NCBI RefSeq assembly: GCF_016820585.1
Contig: NZ_JADHDX010000001.1
Location: forward strand, 124,001 to 188,000
From: Arthrobacter beigongshangensis
Lineage (GTDB): Bacteria; Bacillota; Bacilli; Bacillales_A; Planococcaceae
Length of the DNA stretch: 64,000 nt
Reading direction: 5' to 3'
Position 1 is the stretch's first letter, and each line of letters begins with the position of its first letter. Shown here one piece after another: positions 44,644 through 55,419 of this stretch. The notes beneath the pieces are model-generated. The model was not told the DNA's origin, did not search any database, and saw only the letters and a program-made list of their open reading frames with translations. Made by a program: the position numbers and the translations under genes.

Positions 44644-44996
44644 TTCGGCCCGCGATGATGGCTTGGCGTGATGTGACAGAGAAACTATTAGCATTGCCAG
44701 CAGGTGAGATTTCAGAAGAACAGCGCGATGCCATGATTTTGGGCATTGAAGGATTTCTAGATGATCGGGACAAGTTACAAGCGCAAATCGTTGCACCGTT
44801 TACTTCTGAAGAAGAAGTGTTCGGTAAGGAACTTGTCGCAATGGAAGCAGATGTTCAGAAAAAACTTGCCTTCTTCACCAAACAAATCCGTATGAATATT
44901 TCAGAAAGTCAATCCAAAAAAGACCATATGAAAAACTACATCAATCCCTACAGCAATGTAGCGCGAGATGGAACGTTTTACGATACGAAACAATAG
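44640..44996 (+). CDS. fliT: FliT-like flagellar chaperone
   Basis: A 118-residue helical protein at the fliT position, overlapping fliS by four bases. FliT proteins bind FliD and are poorly conserved in sequence; the helix pattern (WRDVTEKLLALPAGEISEEQRDAMILGIEGFLDDRDKLQAQI) and C-terminal basic helix fit. The name rests on size, fold prediction and position. Confidence 0.75.
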   Translation: MIRPAMMAWRDVTEKLLALPAGEISEEQRDAMILGIEGFLDDRDKLQAQIVAPFTSEEEVFGKELVAMEADVQKKLAFFTKQIRMNISESQSKKDHMKNYINPYSNVARDGTFYDTKQ

Positions 44997-44999
44997 CAA

Positions 45000-45038
45000 G
45001 ACCTTGGTAGAGGATTTTTCTCTATCAAGGTCTTTTTA
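45000..45038 (+). terminator. Terminator after the cap operon
   Basis: GACCTTGGTAGAG pairs with CTCTATCAAGGTC (one G-T pair), followed by TTTTT. Confidence 0.92.
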
Positions 45039-45090
45039 TGTTTTTATAGTATCTATGTTGAACTAATGATCCCGGGTAATATCCAGTGAA

Positions 45091-45172
45091 GGCGCCTTAC
45101 TGGGGTAGCCGAAGCGGTAAGACGGACAGGGGTCTTCTGTCTGGCTTATTGCGGTAGGCATCCCCTAGCGCC
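45091..45172. repeat. Long imperfect hairpin element
   Basis: Nested pairings GGCGC/GCGCC, GGGG and GCC with GGC and CCCC, GCGGTAAG/CTTATTGC and CGGACAG/CTGTCTG fold the whole 82 bases into one long hairpin. No T-run follows directly. It stands between the cap-operon terminator and the next chemoreceptor gene and could be a mobile hairpin element or a regulatory RNA. Confidence 0.6.
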
Positions 45173-45326
45173 GAGCGTTGTTAGTAGGCTTTTTTTATAT
45201 CGATAAAGTATAAAGAATAATTAGTTAGTTTCACCTATATGAATGGTCATTCATTAATGATACATTTTACATAGTGGTTTATTTCTGTGTAAAAAAGAAC
45301 AATTGTTGCTTAAGGAGTGATTGTGA

Positions 45327-46793
45327 ATGAATATACATCAATTAAAACGGGAAGATTGGCTTCGGAAAAATCAAATTATGATGATTGGCTTTGCGCTTGC
45401 AGCTGGACTGGGCTTGGTAGCACAGCTTATACAGCGGTCACCGATGACCATTATTTTACCGGTGGCAATCCCTTTTGTGCTAGCAATCCTTTTCTATAGC
45501 TTAAGTGTAAAGATTCAGAGGGTATCGCGACTTCTCCCATACATACTGCTTACCTTAAATTTTGCAATTGCGATGGGTGTCATCTTTTTCTCGGAAGCAA
45601 ATCTTGGAACAATCGGCATTATTCTACTCATTATTGTGCTTGCCTCCATTCATGGACAGATGCGCATTATGGCGTTTGGATTTGTACTCGGAGCGATTGC
45701 AGTTATCGTGAATAATCAGTTATTTGTTGCGCCAGAGCTTATCGAGAAAAGCGGGACAAATCTAATCATTTTATATCTCCTATCAGGAATTTTACTATTT
45801 TTACTCGTTCGCCAAAATAGACAGGTATTTATGCACGTCGAGCAATTGGTTGAATTGACAGAGACGAAGGTACGAGAAGAGGAAGCGTTAACGGAAAAAC
45901 TGAATCAGGCAGTTGAAAAAATTACCGCCAATCTTGGTCATCTTCGTTCCAATACAGAGACATCTGCTACATCGCAACGTGAAATGCTTGCCGCTGTCAA
46001 TGAAGTGAGTGGTGGTAGCCAACAGCAGGCAGATCATATTGCAGATATTGCGGAAAATGCGGAGCGAACACATGAGTCGGTTCAGGTCATCGCAGAAGGA
46101 CTCGGACAAATTGTCATACAGACAAATGAAGCAGGTCGTAAAGCGGGTGATGGCACGGAAAATATCACGAAGCTCAAACAAAGCATTGATACTTTCTCTA
46201 CATTTTTTACCGAGCTTCATGAAACGTTTACTGTCTTATCTGGAAAGATTGAGGAGACCAATGCATTTGCTGGTTCTATAAAAGAAATAACAGACCAAAC
46301 CAATTTATTGGCGCTGAATGCATCGATTGAAGCAGCAAGAGCGGGTGAACACGGCAAGGGCTTTGCAGTTGTTGCTGAAGAAATACGGAAATTGGCTGGC
46401 TTAACAGATGAGACATTGAAGAAAATTGATAGTAATTTGCTAGAAGTGAACAATTATAATGAGCTCGCTGTTCAAAAGCTGGGGGATGGATTGCAGCAAG
46501 TCGCTATGCAAACGACTGTGGCTGATGAATCGAGTGCGTCGTTTGAAGACCTTTTTGACACGATGACGGTTTTGCAACAGGAATTATCATCGTTTATTCA
46601 AGACTTTAGTAAAATTACAAACGACAGTGAAACGATCCGTGAACGCACGATGGAATTCGCGGCGATTGTTGAACAAAGTACGGCGGCTGTTGAAGAGTTG
46701 AATGCAACACTAACTGAAATGACAGAAGAACAGCAACAAATTACTAACTATATTAATGAAACACATGAAGAAGCATTGTTGATGAAGCGATAA
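45327..46793 (+). CDS. Membrane chemoreceptor without extracellular sensor domain 1
   Basis: A 488-residue receptor whose first 180 residues are five to six membrane helices with short loops and no HAMP or Cache domain; the rest is a cytoplasmic signalling hairpin with tip [21 protein letters not shown]. It may sense through its membrane part, for example redox state or membrane energy, as is proposed for similar receptors. A GGAGTG ribosome site precedes the ATG. The next gene is a paralogue. Confidence 0.9.
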   Translation: MNIHQLKREDWLRKNQIMMIGFALAAGLGLVAQLIQRSPMTIILPVAIPFVLAILFYSLSVKIQRVSRLLPYILLTLNFAIAMGVIFFSEANLGTIGIILLIIVLASIHGQMRIMAFGFVLGAIAVIVNNQLFVAPELIEKSGTNLIILYLLSGILLFLLVRQNRQVFMHVEQLVELTETKVREEEALTEKLNQAVEKITANLGHLRSNTETSATSQREMLAAVNEVSGGSQQQADHIADIAENAERTHESVQVIAEGLGQIVIQTNEAGRKAGDGTENITKLKQSIDTFSTFFTELHETFTVLSGKIEETNAFAGSIKEITDQTNLLALNASIEAARAGEHGKGFAVVAEEIRKLAGLTDETLKKIDSNLLEVNNYNELAVQKLGDGLQQVAMQTTVADESSASFEDLFDTMTVLQQELSSFIQDFSKITNDSETIRERTMEFAAIVEQSTAAVEELNATLTEMTEEQQQITNYINETHEEALLMKR

Positions 46794-46796
46794 TTC

Positions 46797-46828
46797 AAAA
46801 TCGTCCTGAACTTGGGGCGATTTTTTCA
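46797..46828 (+). terminator. Terminator between the paired receptor genes
   Basis: AAATCG...CGATTT with inner CC/GG pairs, followed by TTTTTT. Confidence 0.8.
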
Positions 46829-46901
46829 CAGATTCGATTATCAGTTAAGTCGTATAATTCATTACACGACTATAGATAAAATCTTCTGGGGGGATGAAAA
46901 G

Positions 46902-48377
46902 ATGAATCATGTAGAGACGATGCGGCAGAAGGAATTTGCGAATAAGAACTTCATTTTATTCATAACGCTAGGCGGTTCGAGTTTCATTGGTTTGATTTTT
47001 TATTTCGTAACGGGTCAAGAGATGCTGAAAACGGCTAGTATGGGAATACCGGTAGTGATTACACTATTGTTCTACGGGCTTTCAAAAAAAATCATCATTG
47101 TAGAACGATGGTTTCCATGGATCGTTCTTGGCGTGACAGCCTTTGCAGCGCTCTTGAACGGAGTCATTGGAGAGCCTTCGATTGCGACGGCGGGCATTGC
47201 CTTTTTCATCGCCGGTATTGCAAGTGTGCATTTGTCGATGAGGATTATGACATACGGGTTTGTGTTATCACTTGCAGTTTTAGGTGTGTTTATTGTGAAT
47301 TATCCTTTTCAGGAGCAGATTGCTGATAGTAAAGGCAGTTTGGCGCTCGTTCTCATTTTAATGGCAGTAGGGCTTTTCATTCAAATAAAACAGACGAAAA
47401 AGCTGGAAGAGCAAGTGAATTTATTTACAGCGGAGCAGGCGTTACATGCGCAGGTAGAAGCGGATAAGCATCGTGCACTCAATGCAAATGTAGAGCAAGT
47501 AGCGGATGATTTGACGACGATTGGGGAGACGGCTACGCGGCATTTGGCGGCGCAGAAAGAGTTGTTAGAAATTATGGATAGTGTTGCGGCAACGGTTGAG
47601 AAAGAAACGGTTCAAATTGCGAAAATAGCTGACAATACGGAGCGAACGCAAAGTGAAGTTAGCGACATGCATAAGGAAACACGGACGATGAATGTGGATA
47701 CGGCCAATTTAAGCTTGGAGTCTAGTGAAATTGTTGACCTGATGCAAAGTTTGCGTGGAGGGATGCAAGAGGTACAGTCGTTGCTAGACGATTTAAATGG
47801 CTCGTTCGATGCGCTAACGGAAAATATCGATAAGACGAATACGCTTGCGAAGTCGATTGCGACGATTACTGAACAGACGAATCTTCTGGCATTGAATGCG
47901 TCGATTGAAGCAGCACGGGCGGGTGAAAATGGCAAAGGCTTTGCAGTAGTAGCCGATGAAATCCGTAAACTGGCGGGACTGACTGCAGTCACGCTCACGG
48001 AAATTAACAGCAATTTAGCTGATGTCAATGCGATGAATGAACGCTCACGCGACAATTTGACGAGCAGTACAGGAAGACTTGTGACGCAGACGGCATTGAC
48101 GGTGGATGCAGAAGCAAAAATTGGTCTCATGCATCATACATTGAATGAGCTTCATCAGAAGTTTGGGATGTTTGATGAGAAAATGGCGTCAATCACACGA
48201 GAGACGACAGATATCGGACGTATGACTGGTATGTTTGCCGATATGTTGACGGAATCAAGTGCATCACTCGAAGAGGTCAATGCGACGATTCATACAACCG
48301 TTGCTGATAATGAACAAATTGTCGCTACGTTAGATGGGACAATGCGAAGAACGAAACATTTGGCTGAAGTTCGATGA
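46902..48377 (+). CDS. Membrane chemoreceptor without extracellular sensor domain 2
   Basis: A 491-residue paralogue of the preceding receptor, with the same multi-helix membrane part (about 20-185) and signalling hairpin ([23 protein letters not shown]). The membrane segments differ, the tip does not, as expected of receptors with different inputs feeding one CheA/CheW complex. ATG at 46902 is preferred to the upstream frame at 46812, which reads through the terminator of the previous gene. Confidence 0.9.
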   Translation: MNHVETMRQKEFANKNFILFITLGGSSFIGLIFYFVTGQEMLKTASMGIPVVITLLFYGLSKKIIIVERWFPWIVLGVTAFAALLNGVIGEPSIATAGIAFFIAGIASVHLSMRIMTYGFVLSLAVLGVFIVNYPFQEQIADSKGSLALVLILMAVGLFIQIKQTKKLEEQVNLFTAEQALHAQVEADKHRALNANVEQVADDLTTIGETATRHLAAQKELLEIMDSVAATVEKETVQIAKIADNTERTQSEVSDMHKETRTMNVDTANLSLESSEIVDLMQSLRGGMQEVQSLLDDLNGSFDALTENIDKTNTLAKSIATITEQTNLLALNASIEAARAGENGKGFAVVADEIRKLAGLTAVTLTEINSNLADVNAMNERSRDNLTSSTGRLVTQTALTVDAEAKIGLMHHTLNELHQKFGMFDEKMASITRETTDIGRMTGMFADMLTESSASLEEVNATIHTTVADNEQIVATLDGTMRRTKHLAEVR

Positions 48378-48440
48378 AAAAATGTCCATCTGGTATACTG
48401 GAGGAAATTAGTCGCGGTGCGATGGAACGGAGTGTGTGGG

Positions 48441-48818
48441 ATGCTTTATAAACGCCATGAGTATTTCAGGTATACCTTTGGTCAGCCGCTTGAGGGCGAA
48501 TTTCGAATTGTAGTAGAGGATAAGCAAGGGCGAGAATCAAGTCCTGGCCACTGTCAGCTTGTTGACATTAGCCCAGGCGGTGCAAAGCTTTTTGCTAAGT
48601 TTAATATTCCAGTAGAAAATGGAACAGTTCATTTGCGTATTAAATTTAAGTTGCTTGAAGAGACGAGGGAAGTTTCAGGTGTAATTGTCTGGAGAAAGCC
48701 ATTTAAAGACGGCTATTTATATGGCTATGATTTTGATGAGGATGCTGAGCTTGAAAATATCATTGTGGAAGAACTTAAATTACGTAGGCGCTCTGAAATG
48801 AATTTAGATGAGGTTTGA
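48441..48818 (+). CDS. PilZ-domain protein
   Basis: About 125 residues. The cyclic di-GMP-binding pattern of PilZ domains is present: an N-terminal basic stretch (YKRHEYFRY) and DISPGGAKLFAKF, then a beta barrel (HLRIKFKLL ... VSGVIVWRKPF ... YGYDF). Located after chemoreceptors, it may link cyclic di-GMP to motility. The start is unsure: ATG 48441 fits the domain, GTG 48417 would add eight unconserved residues. Confidence 0.8.
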   Translation: MLYKRHEYFRYTFGQPLEGEFRIVVEDKQGRESSPGHCQLVDISPGGAKLFAKFNIPVENGTVHLRIKFKLLEETREVSGVIVWRKPFKDGYLYGYDFDEDAELENIIVEELKLRRRSEMNLDEV

Positions 48819-48857
48819 AAAAACGTCACAATTCGACAAAAATAAAAAATAAATAAT

Positions 48858-48883
48858 GTTTCTAGAAGGACTTTAAAGGGAAG
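48858..48883 (+). promoter_or_regulatory. Possible SigB-type promoter of hpf
   Basis: GTTTCT (48858-48863), 14 bases, GGGAAG (48878-48883), a partial match to GTTTAA-N13/14-GGGTAT. The Bacillus subtilis homologue is SigB- and SigH-controlled, which makes the site plausible but not proven. Confidence 0.35.
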
Positions 48884-48925
48884 ATGTAGAAGAGTACTAT
48901 ATGGTCAACTAAAGGAGGAGTTCAT

Positions 48926-49492
48926 ATGTTAAACTTCAACATCCGCGGTGAAAATATTGAGGTGACTCCGGCGATTCGTGAACACGTCGAGAAGAAAGTC
49001 CAAAAACTCGAAAGGTATTTCACAGAAGGCACAGATGCAGCAGCTAATGTGAATATGAAAGTGTACAATGATAAGCAAACAAAAGTGGAAGTCACAATTC
49101 CAATGAAAAACTTGACACTTCGTGCTGAAGAACGCCATAACGATCTATATGCAGCCGTTGACTTAATCGTAGATAAGCTCGAGCGTCAAATTCGCAAATA
49201 CAAAACAAAAGTAAACCGCAAGTTCCGCGAACGCGAAGGCGTTGCTGCATTTTTTGCATCCGTTAATAAGAGCGACGATAGAAATGGCGATGCAGCTGTT
49301 GAAGAAGACAACGCATTCCCAATCGTTCGTACAAAGCAATTCGATTTGAAGCCGATGGACCAAGAAGAAGCCATCCTGCAAATGAATATGCTGGGCCACA
49401 ATTTCTTCATCTTCACAGATGCAGAATCGGACGGCACACATATCGTTTATAAACGTAAAGACGGCAAATACGGTTTAATCGAAACAAATTAA
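48926..49492 (+). CDS. hpf: Long-form ribosome hibernation factor HPF
   Basis: A 188-residue long HPF. The N-terminal domain (about 1-100; FNIRGENIEVTPAIREHVEKKVQKLERYF) binds the 30S decoding region; the C-terminal domain (about 125-185; FPIVRTKQFDLKPMDQEEAILQMNMLGHNFFIFTDAES) dimerises ribosomes into 100S particles. A strong AAAGGAGG site precedes the ATG. The order hpf-secA is as in Bacillus. Confidence 0.95.
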   Translation: MLNFNIRGENIEVTPAIREHVEKKVQKLERYFTEGTDAAANVNMKVYNDKQTKVEVTIPMKNLTLRAEERHNDLYAAVDLIVDKLERQIRKYKTKVNRKFREREGVAAFFASVNKSDDRNGDAAVEEDNAFPIVRTKQFDLKPMDQEEAILQMNMLGHNFFIFTDAESDGTHIVYKRKDGKYGLIETN

Positions 49493-49508
49493 TCCATTGA
49501 ATAACTTG

Positions 49509-49540
49509 AACCCCTAAGTGAATGCGCTTAGGGGGTTTTG
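49509..49540 (+). terminator. Terminator after hpf
   Basis: AACCCCTAAG pairs with CTTAGGGGGTT, followed by TTTG. The large array C starts about 40 bp later. Confidence 0.88.
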
Positions 49541-49576
49541 CTGTCTATAAGGGGAATGGAAGGCTGCGGGTGGAGG

Positions 49577-50465
49577 TTGTACACTTTGCGTGTTATGTTG
49601 TACGCTCTCTCGCTTTAGTTGGAGGCTTTGCTGTTAATGTTGGAGAGTTCCCCCGATGTTGTACACTTTGCGTGTTTTGTTGCACGCTTTCTCATTTTTG
49701 TTGGAGAGCTTGCCGTTAATGTTGGAGAGTTCCCCCGATGTTGTACACTTTACGTGTTTTGTTGTACGCTCTCTCGCTTTAGTTGGAGGTTTTGTTGTTA
49801 ATGTTGGAGAGTTGCCAGATGTTGTACACTTTCCCGCTTTAGTTGGAGAGCTTGCCGTTAATGTTGGAGAGTTGCCCGATGTTGTACACTTTGCGTGTTT
49901 TGTTGTACGCTTTCTCACTTTAGTTGGAGACTTTGCCGTTAATGTTGGAGAGTTTCCCCGATGTTGTACACTTTGCGTGCTTTGTTGTACACTTACACGC
50001 TTTAGTTGGAGACTTTGCCGTTAATGTTGGAGAGTTTCCCCGATGTTGTACACTTTGCGTGCTTTGTTGTACACTTACACGCTTTAGTTGGAGACTTTGC
50101 CGTTAATGTTGGAGACTTTCCCCGATGTTGTACACTTTGCGTGCTTTGTTGCACACTTTCTCACTTTAGTTGGAGGGTTTGCCATTAATGTTGGAGAGTT
50201 GCCCCGATGTTGTACACTTTGCGTGCTTTGTTGCACACTTTCTCACTTTAGTTGGAGGGTTTGCCATTAATGTTGGAGAGTTGCCCGGATGTTGTACACT
50301 TTGCGTGCTTTGTTGCACACTTTCTCACTTTAGTTGGAGGCTTTGCTGTTAATGTTGGAGAGTTACCCCGATGTTGTACACTTTGCGTGTTTTGTTGTAC
50401 GCTTTCTGGCTTTAGTTGGAGACTCCGTCAAAATGGTTGTACACTTCGAGCAAATGGTTGGAAAC
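49577..50465 (+). repeat. 82-bp tandem array C (TTGTACACTT/TTGGAGAGTT type)
   Basis: About eleven units. TTGGAG-type anchors lie at 49619, 49701, 49783, 49843, 49924, 50006, 50088, 50170, 50252, 50334 and 50416: the step is 82 bp except 60 and 81 around 49783-49924, where one sub-repeat and single bases are missing. Each unit has four sub-repeats of 21, 19, 21 and 21 bp with cores TTGGAGAGCTT, TTGGAGAGTTTCCCCGATG, TTGTACACTTTGCG and TTGTACGCTTTC. Short plus-strand frames inside are artefacts of the period. Confidence 0.95.
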
Positions 50466-50551
50466 TCCGCCGAAATAATTTGACGCCACATCAATTTTTC
50501 ACCCACTCCACCATGCTACGACAGATTTCTCTACACTTCGGACTAGACCAT

Positions 50552-50580
50552 TTGCACCTAGCATTTTACAATGTTAAAAT
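50552..50580 (+). promoter_or_regulatory. SigA-type promoter of secA
   Basis: TTGCAC (50552-50557), 17 bases, TAAAAT (50575-50580), 31 bp before the secA start and just outside array C. Confidence 0.75.
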
Positions 50581-50611
50581 GAAGAGTGAACCTAATGAGG
50601 ATGTGACCTAA

Positions 50612-53119
50612 ATGCTTGGCGTATTGAATAAAGTGTTTGATATGAATAAACGAGATTTAAAACGTCTCGACAAGATTGCAGATAAGGTTGAACAGCTTGC
50701 TTCACAAATGGAGCAGCTAACGGATGACCAGCTCACTGCTAAGACAGATGAGTTTAAAGAGCGCTTTGTAAAAGGCGAAACGCTGGATGATCTTCAAGTG
50801 GAGGCATTTGCAGTCGTTCGTGAAGCGTCACGTCGTGTACTTGGCATGTATCCGTTCCGTGTGCAAATCATTGGAGCAGCTGCTTTACATGAAGGAAATA
50901 TTGCTGAAATGAAAACTGGTGAAGGGAAAACGTTGACGTCTACACTGTCGATTTACTTAAACGCGCTTGCGGGTAAAGGTGCGCATGTCGTGACGGTGAA
51001 CGAATACCTTGCCAGCCGTGATGCTGTGGAAATGGGACAGCTGTATGAGTTTCTTGGTATGTCGGTCGGTTTGAACTTGAATAGTTTATCGAAGGATGAA
51101 AAGCGTGAAGCGTACAGTGCAGATATTACGTATAGTACGAATAACGAGCTTGGCTTCGACTATTTACGTGATAATATGGTGCTTTACAATGAACATAAAG
51201 TGCAACGCCCGCTGTTTTACGCGGTTATAGATGAGGTTGACTCGATCTTAATTGACGAAGCGCGTACACCGCTTATTATTTCTGGACAGGCTGCGAAGGC
51301 GGCTGAGCTGTATCGTTTGGCGAATATGTTTACGAAAACGCTCAAGAATGAAGAAGATTATTCATATGATGAATCAACTAAAGGCGTTGTTTTAACGGAA
51401 AGTGGTATTGAAAAGGCGGAAAAAGCGTTTAGCATTGAAAACTTATTTGACTTGCAGCATGTAACGTTGAATCATGCGATCAACCAATCGTTGAAGGCAC
51501 ATGCAAGTATGCATAATGACATCGATTATGTTGTGCAGGAAGGCGAAGTTATCATTGTCGATTCATTCACAGGGCGTTTGATGAAAGGGCGTCGTTATAG
51601 CGATGGTCTGCACCAAGCAATTGAGGCGAAAGAAGGTCTCGAAGTCCAGAATGAGACGATGACGCTTGCAACGATTACATTCCAGAACTTCTTTAGAATG
51701 TATGAAAAGCTGTCGGGGATGACAGGTACAGCTAAAACGGAAGAAGAAGAATTCCGTAATATTTACAATATGAATGTTATTGCGATTCCTACAAATCGTC
51801 CGATTGCGCGGGACGACCGTGCGGATTTGATTTACGCCTCGATGGATGGTAAGTACAAAGCCGTTGCGGAGGACATTAAAGACCGCAATGCTAAAGGTCA
51901 GCCGGTGCTCGTTGGTACGGTTGCGATTGAAACGTCTGAAATTATTTCGAAGTACTTGACGAAGTTTGGTGTGAAGCATAATGTGTTGAATGCGAAAAAC
52001 CATGGTCGTGAAGCTGAAATCATTTTGGAGGCGGGGCAAAAGGGCTCTGTGACAATTGCGACGAATATGGCTGGTCGTGGTACGGATATTAAATTAGGCG
52101 AAGGCGTGCAGGAGCTTGGTGGTCTTGCGGTTCTTGGTACGGAGCGACACGAGTCACGCCGTATTGATAATCAGCTGCGTGGTCGTTCAGGTCGTCAAGG
52201 CGACCCAGGTGTGACGCAGTTCTATTTATCACTTGAGGATGAATTAATGCGCCGTTTTGGTTCGGATCAAATGAAGTCGATGATGACGAAATTAGGGATG
52301 GACGATACAACGCCGATTCAGTCGAAAATGGTGTCGCGTTCGGTTGAGTCTGCGCAAAAACGGGTAGAGGGTAATAACTTCGATGCACGGAAACGTTTGC
52401 TTCAGTATGATGATGTGTTGCGTCAGCAGCGTGAAATCATTTACAAAGAGCGTAACGAAGTGTTGGAATCGGATAATATTCGTGATGTGCTGGAAAATAT
52501 GTTGGCAAATATTGTCGACCAGTCCGTTGCGATGCATACGACAGAAGAGAAGCAGGAAGATTGGAATTTAAAAGGGCTTGAAGATTTCCTTGGTGCGAAT
52601 TTATTGCCAGAGGATCGTTTGAAAGCTACTAATATGGCCGGCAAATCAGTGGAAGAGCTGACGGCATTGATTCAACAGGCAGTTACGGAGCGTTATGATG
52701 AAAAAGAGGCTGAAATGTCGGAAGAGCGTATGCGCGAATTCGAAAAAGTCGTCTTGTTGCGTGCCATTGACTCGAAATGGATGGATCATATCGATGCGAT
52801 GGACCAATTACGTCATGGCATTCATTTACGTGCTTATGGGCAAACAGATCCGCTGCGTGAATATCAGTCGGAAGGCTTTGCGATGTTCGAGGAGATGCTG
52901 GCGTCGATTGAGTCAGATGCGTCTAAGTACGTCATGAAGGCAGAAATCCGTAATAATCTTGAGCGTGAAGAAGTTGTCAAAGCGCAGGCAGTCAATCCGA
53001 AAGAGGATGGCGAAAAAGTAACGAAGAAACCAGTGCGTCGTGCAGTAAACATCGGACGAAATGACCCATGTACTTGCGGTAGCGGGAAGAAGTATAAAAA
53101 CTGCCACGGTAGAGCATAA
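50612..53119 (+). CDS. secA: Protein translocase ATPase SecA
   Basis: An 835-residue SecA, the motor of the Sec pathway. Visible: [13 protein letters not shown] (Walker A) near residue 100, [41 protein letters not shown] and the C-terminal zinc site [17 protein letters not shown]. Length fits Bacillus SecA (841). It has its own promoter and a separate position from hpf. Ribosome site GAGG lies about ten bases before the ATG. Confidence 0.97.
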   Translation: MLGVLNKVFDMNKRDLKRLDKIADKVEQLASQMEQLTDDQLTAKTDEFKERFVKGETLDDLQVEAFAVVREASRRVLGMYPFRVQIIGAAALHEGNIAEMKTGEGKTLTSTLSIYLNALAGKGAHVVTVNEYLASRDAVEMGQLYEFLGMSVGLNLNSLSKDEKREAYSADITYSTNNELGFDYLRDNMVLYNEHKVQRPLFYAVIDEVDSILIDEARTPLIISGQAAKAAELYRLANMFTKTLKNEEDYSYDESTKGVVLTESGIEKAEKAFSIENLFDLQHVTLNHAINQSLKAHASMHNDIDYVVQEGEVIIVDSFTGRLMKGRRYSDGLHQAIEAKEGLEVQNETMTLATITFQNFFRMYEKLSGMTGTAKTEEEEFRNIYNMNVIAIPTNRPIARDDRADLIYASMDGKYKAVAEDIKDRNAKGQPVLVGTVAIETSEIISKYLTKFGVKHNVLNAKNHGREAEIILEAGQKGSVTIATNMAGRGTDIKLGEGVQELGGLAVLGTERHESRRIDNQLRGRSGRQGDPGVTQFYLSLEDELMRRFGSDQMKSMMTKLGMDDTTPIQSKMVSRSVESAQKRVEGNNFDARKRLLQYDDVLRQQREIIYKERNEVLESDNIRDVLENMLANIVDQSVAMHTTEEKQEDWNLKGLEDFLGANLLPEDRLKATNMAGKSVEELTALIQQAVTERYDEKEAEMSEERMREFEKVVLLRAIDSKWMDHIDAMDQLRHGIHLRAYGQTDPLREYQSEGFAMFEEMLASIESDASKYVMKAEIRNNLEREEVVKAQAVNPKEDGEKVTKKPVRRAVNIGRNDPCTCGSGKKYKNCHGRA

Positions 53120-53152
53120 GCGCCGGGCAACCCAAATTCAGGAGGAATAACA

Positions 53153-54257
53153 ATGATGGAATTATCCGATGTACGTAATGAGCTAGACAAATCAGCTAAG
53201 AAATTAGCGGACTTTAGGGGGTCTCTTTGACTTAGAAAACAAAGAGGCACGTATTCAAGAGTTTGACGAAATTATGCTGGATCCACAATTCTGGAATGAT
53301 CAGGACAGTGCGCAGAAAGTAATTTCAGAATCAAAGGCATTAAAAGACATTGTTGGCGATTACACAGAGCTGACTGACGAGCAGGAAAACTTGGAAATGA
53401 CGCTTGAATTATTGCGCGAGGAATTCGATGCTGAAATGCAAGAAGACCTCGGAGCAGAATTGAAGGAATTTAAAACGAAGCTAGAGGCATTTGAATTACA
53501 AATGCTGTTAAGTGACGAATTCGATAAAAATAGTGCAGTTCTTGAACTTCATTCAGGCGCTGGTGGTACGGAGTCTCAGGACTGGGCATCTATGCTGCTG
53601 CGGATGTATACACGTTGGGCAGAGCATCGTGGTTTTAAAGTGGAGACACTCGATTACCAGGCGGGTGACGAAGCGGGCGTAAAGTCGGTGACGTTGTCCA
53701 TTAAAGGGCATAATGCTTACGGCTATTTGAAAGCAGAAAAAGGTGTTCATCGCCTTGTTCGAATCTCGCCATTTGACTCATCTGGCCGCCGTCATACGTC
53801 ATTTTCTTCTATTGAAGTCATGCCGGAGTTTGAAGGAGACGTTGATGTAGAAATCAAAATGGAAGATGTCAAAATTGATACGTACCGATCAAGTGGTGCG
53901 GGTGGTCAGCACGTCAATACGACGGATTCTGCTGTACGAATGACGCATATTCCAACGGGTGCGATTGTAACGTGTCAAACGGAACGTTCACAAATTAAGA
54001 ACCGTGAGCGAGCGTTAAATTTATTGAAGGCAAAAATTTACCAAATTCGAATTGAAGAAGAGGAAGCACGTCTTCTCGAAATTCGAGGAGATCAAAAGGA
54101 AATCGGTTGGGGCAGTCAGATTCGCTCTTACGTTTTCCATCCGTATTCTATGGTAAAAGATCACCGGACGAGTGCGGAAACAGGCAATGTTGGTGCAGTG
54201 ATGGACGGCGACATCGATTTATTCATCAATGCGTATTTACGTTCACGCATTTCATAA
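53153..54257 (+). CDS. prfB: Peptide chain release factor 2 (programmed frameshift)
   Basis: RF2 of about 367 residues read as two segments, 53153-53227 and 53229-54257, joined by a +1 shift. The first 25 codons end at an in-frame TGA (53228-53230); the ribosome slips on CTT and continues with GAC. The main part has the stop-codon-reading motif SPF ([11 protein letters not shown]) and the catalytic GGQ in [21 protein letters not shown] site precedes ATG ATG. It follows secA by about 35 bp, as in Bacillus. Confidence 0.95.
53216..53231 (+). promoter_or_regulatory. prfB +1 frameshift signal
   Basis: AGGGGG (internal ribosome-binding-like stimulator), then TCT, then the slippery CTTTGAC. When RF2 is scarce the slow TGA favours the shift, so RF2 controls its own synthesis. 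Confidence 0.96.
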
Positions 54258-54271
54258 GAATTGTTAAAAAG

Positions 54272-54302
54272 AAAAGTACACTTTACGGTGTGCTTTTTCT
54301 TT
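54272..54302 (+). terminator. Terminator after prfB
   Basis: AAAAGTACAC pairs with GTGTGCTTTT (one G-T pair), followed by TCTTT. Confidence 0.8.
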
Positions 54303-54500
54303 GCAATCAATCGCGCCTAGGCGTGATTGCGTCCAGATTTTGAATTGCGCTTGCGCAATTGACTTCCTTCAAAATCTGTGACATCCGCCGGAGGCTTAAC
54401 TTTATTCAGCAGAGGTTTGGCCCCTCACTGAATTTGAGGGCATATTTAGCATTCATCCTTCAACTTATAGAAGTGGAGGACTTCTGCTGGATTAAGTTAA
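54303..54500. repeat. Composite hairpin repeat element
   Basis: The left half (54303-54395) holds nested hairpins: AATCGCGCC/GGCGTGATT, then CAGATTTTGAA/TTCAAAATCTG enclosing AATTGCGC/GCGCAATT. The right half (54396-54500) has 18-bp ends, TTAACTTTATTCAGCAGA and TCTGCTGGATTAAGTTAA, that pair at 16 of 18 positions and enclose two more hairpins. It looks like one or two small non-coding mobile elements. A shortened copy of the left half lies inverted at 59984-60053. Confidence 0.75.
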
Positions 54501-54694
54501 AAAATGTTTGTTAAAGGGTTTAGAAATGCGGGAAAGGTGTATAGTAAGCGATAGAGGCGTAAAAGAGCATTTTACTATTGCGTAATAGGGAAAATAATCA
54601 TGTTCACAAATTTGGAACAATTCGCGAAGCCTTGATATGGATGCGTTTTTCGTTAATTTAAGTTATAATTGATTTCTTGAAGCGCGGAAGTTTT

Positions 54695-54722
54695 TTGAAT
54701 CCGCGGATAGTTTTGGTATACT
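54695..54722 (+). promoter_or_regulatory. SigA-type promoter of cccB
   Basis: TTGAAT (54695-54700), 16 bases, TATACT (54717-54722), 38 bp before the start codon. Confidence 0.6.
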
Positions 54723-54760
54723 TATATATGTAATATAACAATTAATGAAGGAGGAAGAAA

Positions 54761-55087
54761 ATGAAGAGCAAACTTTTAGCAGTCATGTTCGGAGCGGTAC
54801 TCGTCCTTGGCGCATGTGGTGGCGATAAAGCCGGCACAAGCACAGACACTGGTGGAACGACAGCAACTGCTGATGCAGAAGCAATCGTTAACAAAAGCTG
54901 TATCGCATGTCACGGCAGTAACCTTGAAGGACAAGGGAATGCGCCTGGAATAGCTGATATCGGTGCACGTATGTCTGAAGAGGAAATCCATACAGTCATT
55001 GAAAAAGGTCAAGGTAGCATGCCAGGTGGTCTTATCAAAGGTGAAGACGCTACAGCTGTAGCAAAATGGCTTGCCGAGAAAAAATAA
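54761..55087 (+). CDS. cccB: Cytochrome c-551, lipoprotein type
   Basis: A 108-residue small cytochrome c. Signal peptide with lipobox LGACGG (Cys at about residue 19), a Gly/Thr-rich linker, the haem motif SCIACHG and a distal methionine in GSMPGGLI. It is tethered outside the membrane and carries electrons to a terminal oxidase. Its place between prfB and ftsE is the same as in Bacillus subtilis. AAGGAGG lies before the ATG. Confidence 0.95.
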   Translation: MKSKLLAVMFGAVLVLGACGGDKAGTSTDTGGTTATADAEAIVNKSCIACHGSNLEGQGNAPGIADIGARMSEEEIHTVIEKGQGSMPGGLIKGEDATAVAKWLAEKK

Positions 55088-55096
55088 TATTAAAAA

Positions 55097-55138
55097 TGAA
55101 ACCGTTTGGGCTAAGCTTCATGCCTGAGCGGTTTTTTT
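55097..55138 (+). terminator. Terminator after cccB
   Basis: AAACCGTT...GGGC pairs with GCC...AGCGGTTT, followed by a long T-run. Confidence 0.82.
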
Positions 55139-55362
55139 ATTTTTTCGCGGGATCGAATGTGTACTTACTTCAGAAAATTCACCTCCATTACAGATGATTT
55201 ATAGAATAATAGATGATTATTCTTGTTTGGGTCGAATAAGGTAAAGGGGTAGTCCTTCAGTCACGATTTTTGTATATGAGAAAAGTACTTATATATACGA
55301 TTATCAAGGTTTATTGGGAAGCGCAATTGAAACACAACTGTAATGCTTACATAGATTATTCA

Positions 55363-55371
55363 TGTTATAAT
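55363..55371 (+). promoter_or_regulatory. Extended -10 promoter of ftsEX
   Basis: TGTTATAAT, an extended -10 element with perfect TATAAT (55366-55371); the -35 region is weak. It lies 49 bp before ftsE. The remaining gene-free stretch 55139-55362 shows nothing else recognisable. Confidence 0.6.
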
Positions 55372-55419
55372 GGGCTTGTTGGTTAAAAAGAGGGAAATTT
55401 ATTTTCAGGTGGTCTTAAG

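Noticed and set aside
49522..50352. Plus-strand frames spaced exactly 82 bp apart
   Set aside because: They are the three-frame reading of array C; starts are TTG codons of the repeat itself.
49577..50465. CRISPR array
   Set aside because: The repeats are contiguous without unique spacers, the units are themselves sub-repeats, and no cas gene is present.
53274..54257. prfB as a shorter gene starting at ATG 53274
   Set aside because: The N-terminal codons, AGGGGG stimulator and CTTTGAC slip site upstream show the usual programmed frameshift.
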